Assembly (NCBI GenBank): GCA_963978895.1
Contig: OZ022242.1
Span: 34,375,173 to 34,439,172 of the forward strand
DNA: 64,000 nt
DNA from: Erpobdella octoculata
Taxonomy: Eukaryota; Annelida; Clitellata; Hirudinida; Erpobdellidae
Direction of reading: 5' to 3'
This document shows, piece after piece, positions 37,309 to 48,920 of the stretch. The position numbers were made by a program, and so were the translations under genes. How positions within the stretch are numbered: position 1 is the stretch's first letter; every line of letters begins with the position of its first letter. The notes beneath the pieces are model-generated. The model did not search any database, was not told where the DNA came from, and was given only the letters and a program-made list of their open reading frames with translations.

Positions 37309-37530
37309 GACGCTGGTGGTAATGTGGTAAAGCATTCGCCTGTCGACCTGATGTCGGAAGTTCGAATCTCACCGGCGTCACCAGCGTCTGTGGAGGGTGT
37401 GTGGAGACAGACACCTTAAACATCTGCCTCTAGTTATTCAGGGGAGACTTTGGCGCGATGTTCCCTAGAGGCTCCCTCAAGCAAGGAGTTTACTCGCATT
37501 GCTCAGGTTGAGTGTCTCACGGGGTTAACT
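37309..37530 (+). mobile_element. tRNA-derived SINE, copy 2
   Basis: Head GCTGGTGGTAATGTGGTAAA, B box AGTTCGAATCTC, GGCGTCACCAGCG, then the same body as copy 1 (GGGAGACTTTGGCGCGATG, AGCAAGGAGTTTACTCGCAT). It ends at CGGGGTT. Confidence 0.88.
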
Positions 37531-38379
37531 AACTCCTTTCACTAACCTTAAAAACAAACATTGCATTTATTATAATTGGTTACTTTAGTATGTCGTAATT
37601 GATGACCTTTCAAAATTTTAAAATACTGTGCATGTGCATTGCCAATGATGTTATTATTTCTTCTTTGTATTTGTATCCAAATACTTCAGTTATACCTTAG
37701 ACTTAAAAAATTCTAAACCGACAAGCATTTTAAATAAAAACACTTTTAGTAAAAAATTTAAATGATCATGTTATTGTAAAAATTACATTTTTATTGAATT
37801 TTATGTCGCTTTAAAATTGTACTTTTTAATAGTATCTGAGTAAATAAGTATTTTAATTATAATTAAACGTGCTCAACCAACCTTTTTGAGTAATGATGAA
37901 ACAAACAAACAAAGTTGAAAAACTAATCATTTTTATAAAAATAATTTGTGTACAAATATAAAATTAAAAGTTTTATCTTTATTAGATATTCAACAAAACA
38001 AATTCCTGTGCTAAGACGATCGTTGAGATGTAATTGCTAATGCAAACACCAATTAATAACCAAGCTTCGTCAACACTAATCAGCTTTAAACTGTCCACAA
38101 CATATGGTTGACAATATGATTTCTAGGTTTAGGCCAGATTATCAGAACACATTTTCAACTGTGTAATGAATTCAATTTTTTAACATGTTTAAATTGAAAC
38201 TAATTAATCAAAGGTTTAATATTCTAAAATGTTTAATAATATCTATCATAATGTGCATTTGCTTATAGAAATGCGTTTATTTTATCATTTTTTTCGAAAA
38301 TTGTGTAAACTGCAATAAATTTTTGAAACAAAAACCCTTTTGATAGAATTATTTGAAAATGGAAAAACTATCAATAGTA

Positions 38380-38600
38380 ATTTTTATATGCTTTTATTAA
38401 TTTTCACATTTCCGGATGTCCATGGGATGTCCAAAAACGTTTTAAAGTTTGGAAGATCATTATAAAATTCACCCACTTCAAGAAAACCTACAGTTTAATT
38501 AAACAAAAATAAAACTTAAAAAGCAAAAGTTAATAAAAAATGAATAAAAAAATCATATGATAATGACGACAAAAAGTTTCATCGTCAAAGTAACTACAAA
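38380..38600 (-). repeat. Dispersed repeat R2
   Basis: The minus strand contains GATGTTTGTAGTTAC, TTTTTGTCGTCATTAT and, at the other end, GGACATCCCATGGACATCC. The same order occurs at 51290-51500 and 63490-63690 in introns of the BPI/LBP genes. Confidence 0.7.
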
Positions 38601-39504
38601 CATCTTTTGTTTACTATTCAACGGGATGATATTTGTACGATACGATGTTGCCATAAAACCTTTAGCTATCTTAAAAAAATGTTTTTAAATTTTTAAATTA
38701 ACTTTCACTTGTTACGTCAGTTTTCTATTTGTTGTTCAAGGAAAGCTGGTTATTTTGCAATAATTTCATTTTGATTAAAAAGATTGATATCATATAAAGT
38801 TGAAACTGCACGAACGCATTTATTGAAGTTTAGAATTTTTTGGAATTGCCGAATTGGAATAATTTTAAACTCCGATAAAATAAACAATTATTCTAAAACG
38901 CGTTTAGCGGCCGGCGGGTATTTGAAACTAAAATTTGTTTACAAAAACCCAGTAGATTAAATTTTGTTTGCAGCTGATTTGAGTTTTAAATTATAATTCA
39001 GTATCAAGACGACAAATGATTGTAATTTAAGACGGAACTGAGAAAAAAAACAGTTGCTAACCGTGCTTTTACTCTAACGTAAAAACCCCAGATATATTAA
39101 AAACAGGAAACCAGTTAACTTGATTATAATTGATGGTGTTTAAAATTAGTTATTTGTTTGATATATTTTTTCAATTACAGATCAACCTGTATTTGTTATT
39201 CTCTCAAAAAAACTCCAAAGAATTTACTGAGACACTGCCTTAGTATTATATTAAAAATTATAATTATTTATCAAAACACAAGACAACATTTTCTATAACA
39301 CTTTATAGTTTTACACAGAATAAACAAAAAAAAAAACAATGGCAATTGATTGTCGGAACTCTATAAATAAATAATGTACATACAATTTTAGATAATTAAG
39401 TGTAGCTAATGTTTAAAACGAAAAACTATTTGTATGAAATAAGCAACTTCTTGATTATTCCAATACGTAAAAAATTATTAATAATCTTGCATTAAAAGTC
39501 GGTT

Positions 39505-42408
39505 TTATAACTTGATGTCTTGATATTTATGAGATTCTTTTGCTTTACCAACAGTCGTCTCATAGCATTTTATCTCTTCGTACTCGTAAGCCTCCATTGA
39601 AATATGTCCATTCTTCTTCTGTAACCTGTCTGCAACTATTCCTGGAACAGAAACATTTGGAATCGAAAATCTAATTAACTAATAATTTTGAAAATATTAA
39701 AAAAATAATACTTGTAATTTAAATATTATAAAACACTAACGTTTGAACTTGTACGTTTTAACTGCCAAGAAAATTATTGCAATAACAGAAAGCACCAAGA
39801 GAACAGCCAGAAAAGCAGTTATGATAAAACTACCGGAAAGGAGCCTTCTATAAACTGGTGAAAATTTAAATGTAAAATATAAATGTTTTTATTTATAAAA
39901 TTACTATTTGTCAGTCAATTGAGATTAGAAATAGAATCTCTATTTTTACAAATTTAAGATGTCACCTTGACATTCATCAAGTGTTGTTTTGCTTTCATAC
40001 CCATCATTGCAGACGCATTCAGAAAAATTCAGATTGACAACTTGACATTTATTCGTCCCACAGCCACCATTGCGTACGCTGCAATCTTAAATAAAAGACA
40101 TACAGTTAAAATCATATTTGTGATAAGTGTCATGGTTAAACCAATTTTTACTGAAATCTCATCTGTTGTATCAACAGCCCGTGAATATTAAAGACAGCAG
40201 ATGCTATGAAAAACTAATTGAATTCAAACCGCAATCTAGCACCTGACCATTTGCAATCAAATTCATCCAACTGTTTCGTCAGTGTTTTAGCTAATAGAAC
40301 TGAAATAATTGGGTTTAACCAACCTCTTTGGTTACAAAAACTTCCTTTCCAGCCAGGATCGCAGAGGTTTCCAGAGCACAACTTGTTGGTTTCGAATTTA
40401 TTTTTGTTTAAACAGTGGTAAATTTCGAAGCATGTTTTTTGCAACGCTGAGCTGGAACAAACTTCAAAACATAAAGTTTTTAATAAAATAAATTAAAAAT
40501 AAATGAATAAAAATATAATAAATGAATAAAAATATAATAAATGAATAAAAATATAATAAATGAATAAAAATATAATAAATGAATAAAAATATAATAAATG
40601 AATAAAAATATAATAAATAATTCAAATGTTTTGTCAATACAAATAAATGAATAAAAATAGAATAAATAAATCAAATGTCTCGTCAATAATATTTTTTACG
40701 TTTCCTATATTGACACATGTTTGGTAGTTTCTGCACTAAATTTTCCCAGCTAAATATTATTAAAAACAATTATGCAGGGTGAAACTTCTGATTAACCAGA
40801 GTAAACAGAATTCCTCCAACCGCTTCCACATTTCTCTTTAGAGTTACCATGGCATGGTATATTGCACTCTTCATCAGGAGCTCTTCCATATTTACCATAT
40901 CTGTTTCCGCAATAACATTCGTAGCCCATCTGTAAACGAATGAACATTTTAACTTGTTTAAGGCTTCATTACTTATGAGCTTCACTGCAATTTGTTAGTA
41001 GTCAGTTTTTTTTCTTAAGCTCATTACTGGATCTGTGAAACGTAAACAACCAAACCTGTATTCCAGTTATAACAAATCCCCGCGAAAGACAGTGGTCCAC
41101 GCAGCGTTGAACAGTTATATTCCAATAGTCTTCAACAATGTAACTTTCTTCTAAATCTCTTTTCAAGTGGTCTTGGTAACAGCCGAGGTATGTCGGTTCA
41201 AGAGGTCTTTGAACTTTCATAAAAAATTGAAATCATTATTTTGAAAAATTACATTTTTTGTTCACTTGTATTTTATACTGTAGGTAGTTTGTAAAAAATC
41301 ATTACCCGTATAAACAGCAAAAGTACTAGCTGTTCCACAGAAAGAAAACGTGTTTTTACAGTAAGTACATTCATTTGAAGACAACAACGTATCATTTATT
41401 GATCCGCAGTAACATTGAAAGTTGTACTGTAAATAATTGTAGATTTTTAAAAACTAAAATTATAAAAATAAACTAATTAAAATCTTAAAAATAAAATGAA
41501 TTTTAAATTGGAATTTGTTCAGATTGTTCTATTTCAAAATATAATTTGTTAAACTTATTCAATAGTTGAACTCACAATTCAACTACAATAATTTTACACA
41601 TCATTTTATTGCAAGTTTTCATAACATTGAGCTAACCTTCATGCCAAAAAACGATGAATTGAATGACTTGCAATGCACTGAGCAGTCAGCAAAAGACTTG
41701 ACATGGAAAAGGTTTGAATCAATTTTGAAGTTGCTGTAGCATCCCACGTATAAATAATTACTTGAGTCACTTTGAACTTGACAAAAATTATAAAGTAATT
41801 AAATTAATGTATTTTTGTAACAGCATTTATTTTACAGGCAAAAAAGAAATCGGTATTACAGTACTACATTTGATCTATATTATGTTATATATATTATTTT
41901 AATTATGTTATATATATTATTTTAAGGAAATTATAAAGTGGACTTAATTTGATATTTTATTATAAATGCATACAATTTCAAGATACAATTAATAGATGCA
42001 TAAAAGTTCAAGATGCAATTAATAAATGCATAAAAATTAAAGAAGCAAATAATAAATGCATAAAAATTAAAGAAGCAATTAATAAACGCATAAAAATTAA
42101 AGAAGCTATTAATTAAATTTTAAGATTTAATTCGCCTGAAACAAAACAAAAACTGCGAATTTCATGTTTCAGAAAAGACAATTTCATTGCTCTGTCATAA
42201 ACGATGACTTGTTTGAAGGACTGCGTGTTTGAACATTACAGGTAAAAGTAAAGAAATCTTTAAAAACTTGTAGTTATAAAGAAAATATTAAATTTTTAAG
42301 CGTTTAATATTTAACATTGTTCTGATGAAATAAAGATTAGTTTGAATGAAAATGTTTACCTTTGTTACTGATGACTAGAAATAAGAATAACCAATACAAA
42401 TAGATCAT
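39505..42408 (-). CDS. WSC-WSC-EGF-EGF single-pass membrane protein, paralogue 2 (complete)
   Basis: Nine exons in perfect phase: 42360-42408 (signal peptide MIYLYWLFLFLVIS), 41637-41776 and 41306-41426 (WSC 1: YLYVGCYSNFKI, NFQCYCGS, CTYCKNTFSFCG), 41056-41213 and 40797-40929 (WSC 2: TYLGCYQD, GYECYCGNRYGKYG), 40324-40461 (EGF-like, CDPGWKGSFC), 39966-40085 (EGF, CSVRNGGCGTNKCQVV), 39741-39854 (TM, FIITAFLAVLLVLSVIAIIF), 39505-39641 (tail). The total is 369 residues. The tail reads SMEAYEYEEIKCYETT and ends HKYQDIKL. YEEI is the textbook optimal Src-family SH2 ligand when phosphorylated, so the protein may recruit a tyrosine kinase; this is inference. It is arranged head-to-tail with paralogue 1, so the two arose by tandem duplication. 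Confidence 0.88.
40496..40622. repeat. 19-bp minisatellite (about 6.5 copies)
   Basis: Unit AAATGAATAAAAATATAAT repeated almost perfectly, in the intron between the WSC 2 and EGF exons of paralogue 2. A minus-strand open frame over it is an artefact. Confidence 0.9.
41985..42115. repeat. About 30-bp minisatellite (about 4-5 copies)
   Basis: Unit of the type AATAAATGCATAAAAATTAA plus AGAAGC, in the first intron of paralogue 2. Confidence 0.85.
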
Positions 42409-44156
42409 ATTATTAGATCAAAAGTTTAATTCCAATAAATGATTTGTATCATTATTATTGTTATTGTTATCTGTATTATTTAACAATCATTTATATTAAT
42501 TATCAAAACAACTACTAAACTCAACAAGATTTACTAAAATTCTCAGATACGAACGGTAATATTTTTAGTGCAAAGGTTTTCGAAAACATCCTTGTAATTA
42601 ACAATTAAGTCATTCTCGCTTCAGTTTCTTCAGAAAAAGTTGCTTTTAGATCATCTTAGCCTAATGTAAAATTTGTTACTGGTTCTGGTGTTTAAAGGTT
42701 TGACAGATACGACCCATAATTTTAGTAACAATTTGATTTTGTAGTTGACAGTAAAATGTGAAGTAAACTGTATTTCTTGTGTTGACATTACTGATCGATA
42801 ACAAAACTTTGTTTTTGGGATCTGTTGAGAATTATTCATTTAAAATCGACAAAAATAGGAGATTTTCAGAAATTTATTTCTATATGATACTTGGCTAATA
42901 TATTTTTGTCTACATGGTGTTATATTAAAAAACCAATTTTTTTCATTGTTTTAGCTATATGTCGTTAAAACCAAAAAATGCGTTGAATCGTTGGTTTTTG
43001 TCAGGCACCGATTAGTGAAAACCTAATTCATTGTGAGTGATACTTACAAATATAATGATTTCATAGAATTGTTATTCTAACCAAGACGTCATTTACTTAT
43101 GTTTAGCAATCAGCATAGATAAGTCAATGCTGTAGGAAACCCTAACAAACATCCGGCTTAAGTTATACAGCAATTAAAATTACCAGTTTCGAAGCCGGTT
43201 ACAACTGCTTCTGTGCTGTCTACCTAGTATTAAACTAGAAGTCCTTAAACAGAATCATTATAATTACTTCAAAGTCATTAGATTGTGCTCCAGGATTCAT
43301 TTGTTTATAACAGTTTAGGGTCTTTTACACCAAATGTTTTAAGACTAATAAGGCAATATGTAAGAATATATACTAAGTGTTTTAAAACTAAAATGCAGTA
43401 ATTAGGAAATACCAAAATAATCCTTGTCGCGGATAATAATTTGTTTTTTTAACAATGTTTAACGTGGCGTTAATCTTTAGACTTCTAAGCGACGAAAAAG
43501 GGTCCTTTGCAGAGGCAGCCATTTATATGTGCGCCTACCCCTTTAGAAAATGCGAGTGAACTCCTTGCTTAAGGGAGTTATGCTGGTGACGCTCGAACTG
43601 CCGACCTAACGATCGACAGACGAATGCTCTACCGCTCTGCCACCAGCGCCTCTTTTTTCTTACTTTCTTCTTTTCTTCAGGGTTGGAACTGGCGGAGTTC
43701 TGTGATCCAAAGATGTTTTTCTGATTCAATTATATTAAAATAAACTCCGAAAAAGGTGTTTTTATTATTAAGCCAACATTATAATGTTTTTTTGCTGGTA
43801 ACTTGGTGACGGTTTATTGACTCTATACTTAACTTGAAGAAATTGTTTTGGCTTCTGAGTAATTGAAAAATATTTGATTGTTTGGTTTTTAGCTTGGTAA
43901 CAAATCTTTAACATATAAAACAAAATCGTGTTAGTTACACCATTTACAATTGATGAACAGTTGGGCCAATTTTTAAAATCTTTAATTTGTTGTATAATTC
44001 TCTGTCCCATATAGCAGAATAACTATTAAAACATAGACACATCTTGAAAACAAAATTAAAGTTTAAACTTTATCCCATGCCAACAGTGACTATGTACAAA
44101 CATGGAAGGTTTTTGCGTAGCAAAATACAAAATTAATTTACGTAACAAAGTTTAAA
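42409..44156. other. Intergenic between WSC paralogue 2 and the LTR element
   Basis: It should contain the promoter of paralogue 2 and one SINE fragment. The open frames at 42651-42839 and 43768-44010 show no domain I recognise. Confidence 0.5.
43548..43653 (-). mobile_element. tRNA-derived SINE, copy 3 (internally deleted)
   Basis: The best-preserved tRNA-like head of the family on the minus strand: GGCGCTGGTGGCAGAGCGG (A box TGGCAGAGCGG) and B box CAGTTCGAGCGTC. It then jumps to CTTAAGCAAGGAGTTCACTC, missing about 85 bases of body present in copies 1 and 2. Confidence 0.8.
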
Positions 44157-44161
44157 GAGGG

Positions 44162-44332
44162 TGTTGTGTCTTTCAGAAAACTTTATTCTTTCTAAACACA
44201 ATATAAATAACAAGAAACATGTAATATTAATACCGCGCAACTCGCAAAACACTAAACAGAACTTTCTCGCAGCAACTCGGTAGCTAGCTAGGAAGGCGCA
44301 CCTGACTACACCTGGAGTGTCTCGTCACAACA
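44162..44332 (-). repeat. 3' LTR
   Basis: 171 bp, preceded on the minus strand by a purine-rich tract. It differs from the 5' LTR at one visible site (CGCAGCAACT against CGCAACAACT). Confidence 0.95.
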
Positions 44333-44414
44333 CCTTCCCACAAGCTTTTGAGTCTTTTCAAAAGCGAAAACTAAATGTAAAAATGTCTTCTAACGAAAGA
44401 AAAAAAAAATCGTG

Positions 44415-47400
44415 TCAAAATCTTAAATTCTTCAACCGCAGGCGCTCCGAACGTAGTGGTCCGGTTTCAACTGAAGTATTCGCTTGCGTTGCTGATCTTG
44501 TCAGATCCGTCGGTAGAATTTCTCCTGGTACGGCTGTCGCACTGGATGGAGAACTCATTGGCAAACTGGTCGCTTGATTTCCTGTTGACACGGTTGCCGG
44601 ACTTTTCGTCATGATTGGACTCTTCGTTGACGTGGTCGCTGGACTCCTCGTTGACGTGGTCGCTGGACTCTTCGTTGATGTGGTCGCTGGACTCTTTGTT
44701 GACGTTGTCGCTGGACTCCTCGTTGACGTGGTGTCAAATGCGTCGTCTCCAGGACTCGATGATGTGGAGTAACGTGTAACATAACGTGGGCGGAGTTGTT
44801 CCACATGGCGTTTCCAAATCGACCCATTTGAGCATAATCGTACTTGGATGTTTCGTGCTCCCAATATTTTGTTGACGATTGCAGGAATCCATCTTGGTTG
44901 TTTACCCTGTCTGGGACCACAGTGTAGAGCGTAACAAAAATTTCCAATTTTGTACTTGTGTTGTATTTGGAAAGATTCTTTGTTTGTTCTTTGACTTCGT
45001 TTATCCTGCATCTCTCGAACAAGGCAAGGAGGACATGGCAAAAGAGAATCTAATTTGCTTCTGATTTGTCGTCCATTCAAGAGTTCACTTGGGGAAAATC
45101 CAGATTCCAAGGGCGTTCTCCGATATTGCAAAAGAAAATCTTGCAAAGCTCTTCGGAGAGGATGTGCAGACTTCGTGAGTGATTTTTTAAAAGTTTGTAT
45201 CAATCGCTCAGCTGCCCCGTTGGTTGCAGGATGATAAGGAGCTCCAGAAAGATGAATGATGCCTCTTTCTTTGCACCAATTCTGAAATTCTTCAGAAGTA
45301 AAGGTTGGAGCATTATCAGTCACCAAAGTGTGTGGGAAACCAAAATGTGCGAAATCTTCATCCAAAAACTGAGTTGTTGTTTTTGCTGTTATGGAACTTG
45401 TCGGATGTATACACGGGTATTTCGAATAGGCATCTACTATAACCAGCCAATTGGTTCCAAAAAAATTTATGGCGTGATCTAGATGCACTCTGTCCCAAGG
45501 CTTTTCAGGAATCATCCACGGGTGATTCATCATCTTTGGTGGCTTGTTTTGCTGTTCAGCACAAGAACTACATGAACGACTTAAATTTTCAATATCGTTG
45601 TCAATTCGAGGCCAATAAACTATAGTTCTTGCTAAACGCTTCATTCTTTGCATTCCGAAATGTCCTGTATGTAATAATTCTAAAATCTTGCCGCGTAATT
45701 TCTTTGGTATCACGATTCTTGCTCCAAAGAGTAGACAACCACTTTCTGTTGAAAGAGAATCAGAAAGTTTCTCATACAGTTTTAATTCCGGTTGCATGAT
45801 TCTGTGAGGCCAGCCGTCTCTCACAAATCGTATCACTGTAGAGATAACAGGATCTTTACTTGACTCTTTTGATAACAGTCTGGAATCGGACATTTGTTGG
45901 CTGATTGTGTTAATAACGCAAACTGTTGAAACATCTGCATCTTCTTCTGTCGAGTCAAATTCTTCGTCTTCGCACGCTGGTAGGCGACTGAGAGCGTCTG
46001 CATTTCCGTGTTCTCCGGTTCGATATTCAATTGAGTAGTTGTACTGGCTCAATGTCAGGGCCCATCTTGCTAGACGATTTGCTGCCAGGACCGGAGTTCT
46101 TTTTGACGGACCAAACAATGCGAGGAGTGGTTTATGATCTGTCACCAGGATGAATCTACGCCCGTACAAGAATTGATGAAATTTCTGCAGACCAAAAATG
46201 ATAGAAAGTGCTTCTTTTTGAATCTGGCTGTAGCGTCGTTGTGTGTCTGTCAATGTTTTAGACACGTTGTTAAGAGGACGTTCAGAACCATCGCCATATC
46301 TGTGGAACAACACTGCTCCAATTCCTACTTCCGACGCATCGCATGACATTCCTAAGGAAGCCGTAGGATCGAAATGAGCTAGACTAACTTCATTCGCAAG
46401 AATATCTTTAAGATGTTGGAACACTGCATTTTCTTTGACGCCCCATTGCCATGGTGTGTTTTTCTTTGTGAGACGAGTTAACGGTTCGGTTAAAGTCGAA
46501 AGGTTCTTGATGAACTTTCCGTAGAACTGTACCGATCCCAGAAACGATCGCAGAGAAGAAACGTTTGTTGGCGGTGGCATCTTCGTCACTGCATCTACAT
46601 GTTTTCCTTTTTCTATGCCGTTTCTGGTGAGTCGATGTCCCAAGTATTCCACTGACGGTTGAGCAAAAACGCATTTCCTTTGATTGCACTTTAAACCTCT
46701 TTCTTGTAAACGTTGAAGAAGATTCCGTAGGTTTCTCAGATGCTCGTCAGCTGTGGTTCCACTCACTAGAATGTCATCTAAGTACACCGCTACTCCTGGT
46801 AGATCACACGTTAATTTGTCCATTATTTCTTGAAAATAACCTGGAGCTGAAGTGATGCCAAAAGGTAGACGTGTTTGTAGAAGTACACCTTTGTGCGTGC
46901 TCAACGCTAGTCTTCTTTGACTTTCTGGTGCCAGTTTAATCTGGAGGTATGCATCTGCGAGATCGATTTTACTGAAGCAAAAACTTCCTCCTAGTTTTCT
47001 CATCAGATCTTCTGGAAGTGGCATTGGGTAACGATGTGTTTCAAGTTGAGAGTTGATCGTTACCGAGTAGTCTCCACAGATTCTTAGTCCTGCTTTTTTC
47101 TGATTCGGTTGAATCCGTTTTCTGACTGGAACTACCGGGGTTCCATAATGATTGAACTGAGCTGGAATCCATATACCTTTTCTAATTCCTGCATCATAGA
47201 CACTGTTCAATTCTTCCAGGATAGCAAACGGTACTGTCCGGGGCTTGCAGAAAATCGGTTCCGAATCTGGTTTGAACTTTATTTCTAGTTCGACATCTTT
47301 AAGACACCCCAGTTGTTGATCGAACAATTCGCTGTATTCAGAGCACAAAAGTTGACATTCATTTTGAAGGTGGTTTTCTGTTGTTTCCGTTATAAGCTGA

Positions 47401-48734
47401 ACGGAACTGAAGTTCTTTGACAGCAATGCGGTGACGTCAATCTTCATATCACGTATCGCCTCAAATCCCAGTAGGTTGAGATCATGTGTTTTTGTGACAT
47501 TGAACCACACTCTTCTTTGGATGTCTGAGTTTTTCAATTTTACTTCTGTTTCAAATGTGCCCATTGTTGGGATGTCATCTCCCGTTGCTGAACAATATCT
47601 TTTATCATTCAGCTGCAACTTCGGTTTCCCCAGTTTGATCCATGCAGCTCGTGAACAAAAGTTGTCTCTGGAACCACTATCAATGAGAAAACTGAAGGGT
47701 TGACTGTTGAGAGTCAACTGTTGCAACAAAGGATTTCGTCCTTTCATGGTGAACACGTGTTCTTTCACGAATTCATCTTTTGCAAATACACACTGAACTT
47801 GTCTTTTCTTTTTTAGACAAACAGCTTGCAGATGTCCTTTCTTTTGACAGAAATTGCATATGTAGTTTGCAAAACGACATTCTTTAAAAGTGTGGTTGTT
47901 CTTACCGCAACGTCGACACTTTTCTTTAGGAACATTTGACGTTTTATCAGTTGCGTGCTGCTGATGATATTCCGTATGTTTCTTCTGCTTTCTTCGATCT
48001 ACTTTGAATACCTGAGACGTTCTCTCAGGTGATGGGGCTTTTTCGCAAACGGTTTCTTTTGCAACTTGAGCTGCATCTTCGGTTTCGCATGCTATCTCTA
48101 TTGCTCTTGCAAAAGATAACTCATCGTCATTTATGCGGAACAGAGCTCGGAGGACTGCTTCATTGTTGACGGAACAGATAAATCTGGTCCTCATTGCTTC
48201 GTCTTGTGGATTCTCGATAGAAGCAAAATCACAAGTTGTCGCTGCTTGACGAATTCTTGCCGCCAACTGGTTGATGGTTTCACCTGGTTCTCGTTTCATT
48301 GCGGTCCAGAATTTGTACCTTTCTCGGACGACAAACTTTGATGGGTTAAACTGATTTCCCATAAACATTTCGATTTCTTGTATCGTTAAGTCATTCGCTT
48401 TCTTTGGCGGTGTTTGCTGACTTGCTAACGTATCAAGAAACTTGTATGTTGACGAAGTTTGATTAGTCAAGAAAACTTGAGGTATTTTTCGACCAGGAAC
48501 CGAATGAGCACCAGTGAAAGTTTCAAACCTTGCCCAGTAATCTTTCCATAATTCTTTCAAAGGGTCGAAAGCTTCGAAACTGGGAATATTTGTTGCCGAT
48601 GGTTGTAAACTCAAAATCAACCTCTCCATTTGTTTTATGTGTTCTGCTCGTTCTTTTTCGCGAAGTCTTTCTTGTTCTGAGCGATATCTCTCTTGCTCAG
48701 CGAACAATTTAATTAATTTATCAACTTCAGACAT
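44415..48734 (-). CDS. Gag-Pol polyprotein of the LTR retrotransposon
   Basis: 1,439 residues in one frame. Order: gag capsid-like region (1-240); two CCHC zinc knuckles (CRRCGKNNHTFKEC, CNFCQKKGHLQAVC) near 270-310; aspartic protease with FLIDSGSRDNF; RT with FSKIDLADAYLQIKL and VAVYLDDILVSG; RNase H (SCDASEVGIGAVLF, VTDHKPL); integrase with an HHCC zinc region (HTGHFGMQRM, CSSC) and DDE core (IVDAYSKY, VTDNAPTFTSEEF, GAAERLIQTFKKS). The C-terminus carries about five SPATTST(K/R) repeats and ends RSERLRLKNLRF. All expected catalytic motifs are present with no stop or frameshift, so it could be active. Gag and pol are fused, with no frameshift site needed. No envelope gene is present. Confidence 0.93.
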   Translation of the reverse strand: MSEVDKLIKLFAEQERYRSEQERLREKERAEHIKQMERLILSLQPSATNIPSFEAFDPLKELWKDYWARFETFTGAHSVPGRKIPQVFLTNQTSSTYKFLDTLASQQTPPKKANDLTIQEIEMFMGNQFNPSKFVVRERYKFWTAMKREPGETINQLAARIRQAATTCDFASIENPQDEAMRTRFICSVNNEAVLRALFRINDDELSFARAIEIACETEDAAQVAKETVCEKAPSPERTSQVFKVDRRKQKKHTEYHQQHATDKTSNVPKEKCRRCGKNNHTFKECRFANYICNFCQKKGHLQAVCLKKKRQVQCVFAKDEFVKEHVFTMKGRNPLLQQLTLNSQPFSFLIDSGSRDNFCSRAAWIKLGKPKLQLNDKRYCSATGDDIPTMGTFETEVKLKNSDIQRRVWFNVTKTHDLNLLGFEAIRDMKIDVTALLSKNFSSVQLITETTENHLQNECQLLCSEYSELFDQQLGCLKDVELEIKFKPDSEPIFCKPRTVPFAILEELNSVYDAGIRKGIWIPAQFNHYGTPVVPVRKRIQPNQKKAGLRICGDYSVTINSQLETHRYPMPLPEDLMRKLGGSFCFSKIDLADAYLQIKLAPESQRRLALSTHKGVLLQTRLPFGITSAPGYFQEIMDKLTCDLPGVAVYLDDILVSGTTADEHLRNLRNLLQRLQERGLKCNQRKCVFAQPSVEYLGHRLTRNGIEKGKHVDAVTKMPPPTNVSSLRSFLGSVQFYGKFIKNLSTLTEPLTRLTKKNTPWQWGVKENAVFQHLKDILANEVSLAHFDPTASLGMSCDASEVGIGAVLFHRYGDGSERPLNNVSKTLTDTQRRYSQIQKEALSIIFGLQKFHQFLYGRRFILVTDHKPLLALFGPSKRTPVLAANRLARWALTLSQYNYSIEYRTGEHGNADALSRLPACEDEEFDSTEEDADVSTVCVINTISQQMSDSRLLSKESSKDPVISTVIRFVRDGWPHRIMQPELKLYEKLSDSLSTESGCLLFGARIVIPKKLRGKILELLHTGHFGMQRMKRLARTIVYWPRIDNDIENLSRSCSSCAEQQNKPPKMMNHPWMIPEKPWDRVHLDHAINFFGTNWLVIVDAYSKYPCIHPTSSITAKTTTQFLDEDFAHFGFPHTLVTDNAPTFTSEEFQNWCKERGIIHLSGAPYHPATNGAAERLIQTFKKSLTKSAHPLRRALQDFLLQYRRTPLESGFSPSELLNGRQIRSKLDSLLPCPPCLVREMQDKRSQRTNKESFQIQHKYKIGNFCYALHCGPRQGKQPRWIPAIVNKILGARNIQVRLCSNGSIWKRHVEQLRPRYVTRYSTSSSPGDDAFDTTSTRSPATTSTKSPATTSTKSPATTSTRSPATTSTKSPIMTKSPATVSTGNQATSLPMSSPSSATAVPGEILPTDLTRSATQANTSVETGPLRSERLRLKNLRF

Positions 48735-48749
48735 GTCGACTGCGCCAAT

Positions 48750-48920
48750 TGTTGTGTCTTTCAGAAAACTTTATTCTTTCTAAACACAATATAAATAACA
48801 AGAAACATGTAATATTAATACCGCGCAACTCGCAAAACACTAAACAGAACTTTCTCGCAACAACTCGGTAGCTAGCTAGGAAGGCGCACCTGACTACACC
48901 TGGAGTGTCTCGTCACAACA
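48750..48920 (-). repeat. 5' LTR
   Basis: 171 bp. It lies 15 bases from the gag ATG, leaving a very short leader that holds the primer-binding site. Confidence 0.95.

Larger units (their letters stand above)
36523..39504. other. Intergenic / undetected 5' region of the WSC paralogue 1
   Basis: AT-rich. It should contain the 5' end of paralogue 1 if it is intact, but no signal-peptide exon is seen. It contains a SINE (37309) and a repeat R2 copy (38380-38600); otherwise nothing recognisable. Confidence 0.5.
44162..48920 (-). mobile_element. Ty3/gypsy-type LTR retrotransposon, apparently intact
   Basis: 4,759 bases with 171-bp LTRs (44162-44332 and 48750-48920) that begin TGTTGTG and end CACAACA and differ at about one position. 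The target duplication GAGGG occurs at 44157-44161 and 48921-48925. Inside the 5' LTR (right side), ATTGGCGCAGTCGAC is a likely primer-binding site, and a purine run TGTGGGAAGG precedes the 3' LTR. One long gag-pol frame fills the interior. Confidence 0.95.

Noticed and set aside
40496..42115. Regular direct repeats that could suggest a CRISPR array
   Set aside because: Units of 19 and 30 bases are contiguous without unique spacers, in introns of an animal gene. They are ordinary minisatellites.
44609..47703. Additional frames inside the gag-pol region
   Set aside because: Overlapping shadows of the 1,439-residue polyprotein.
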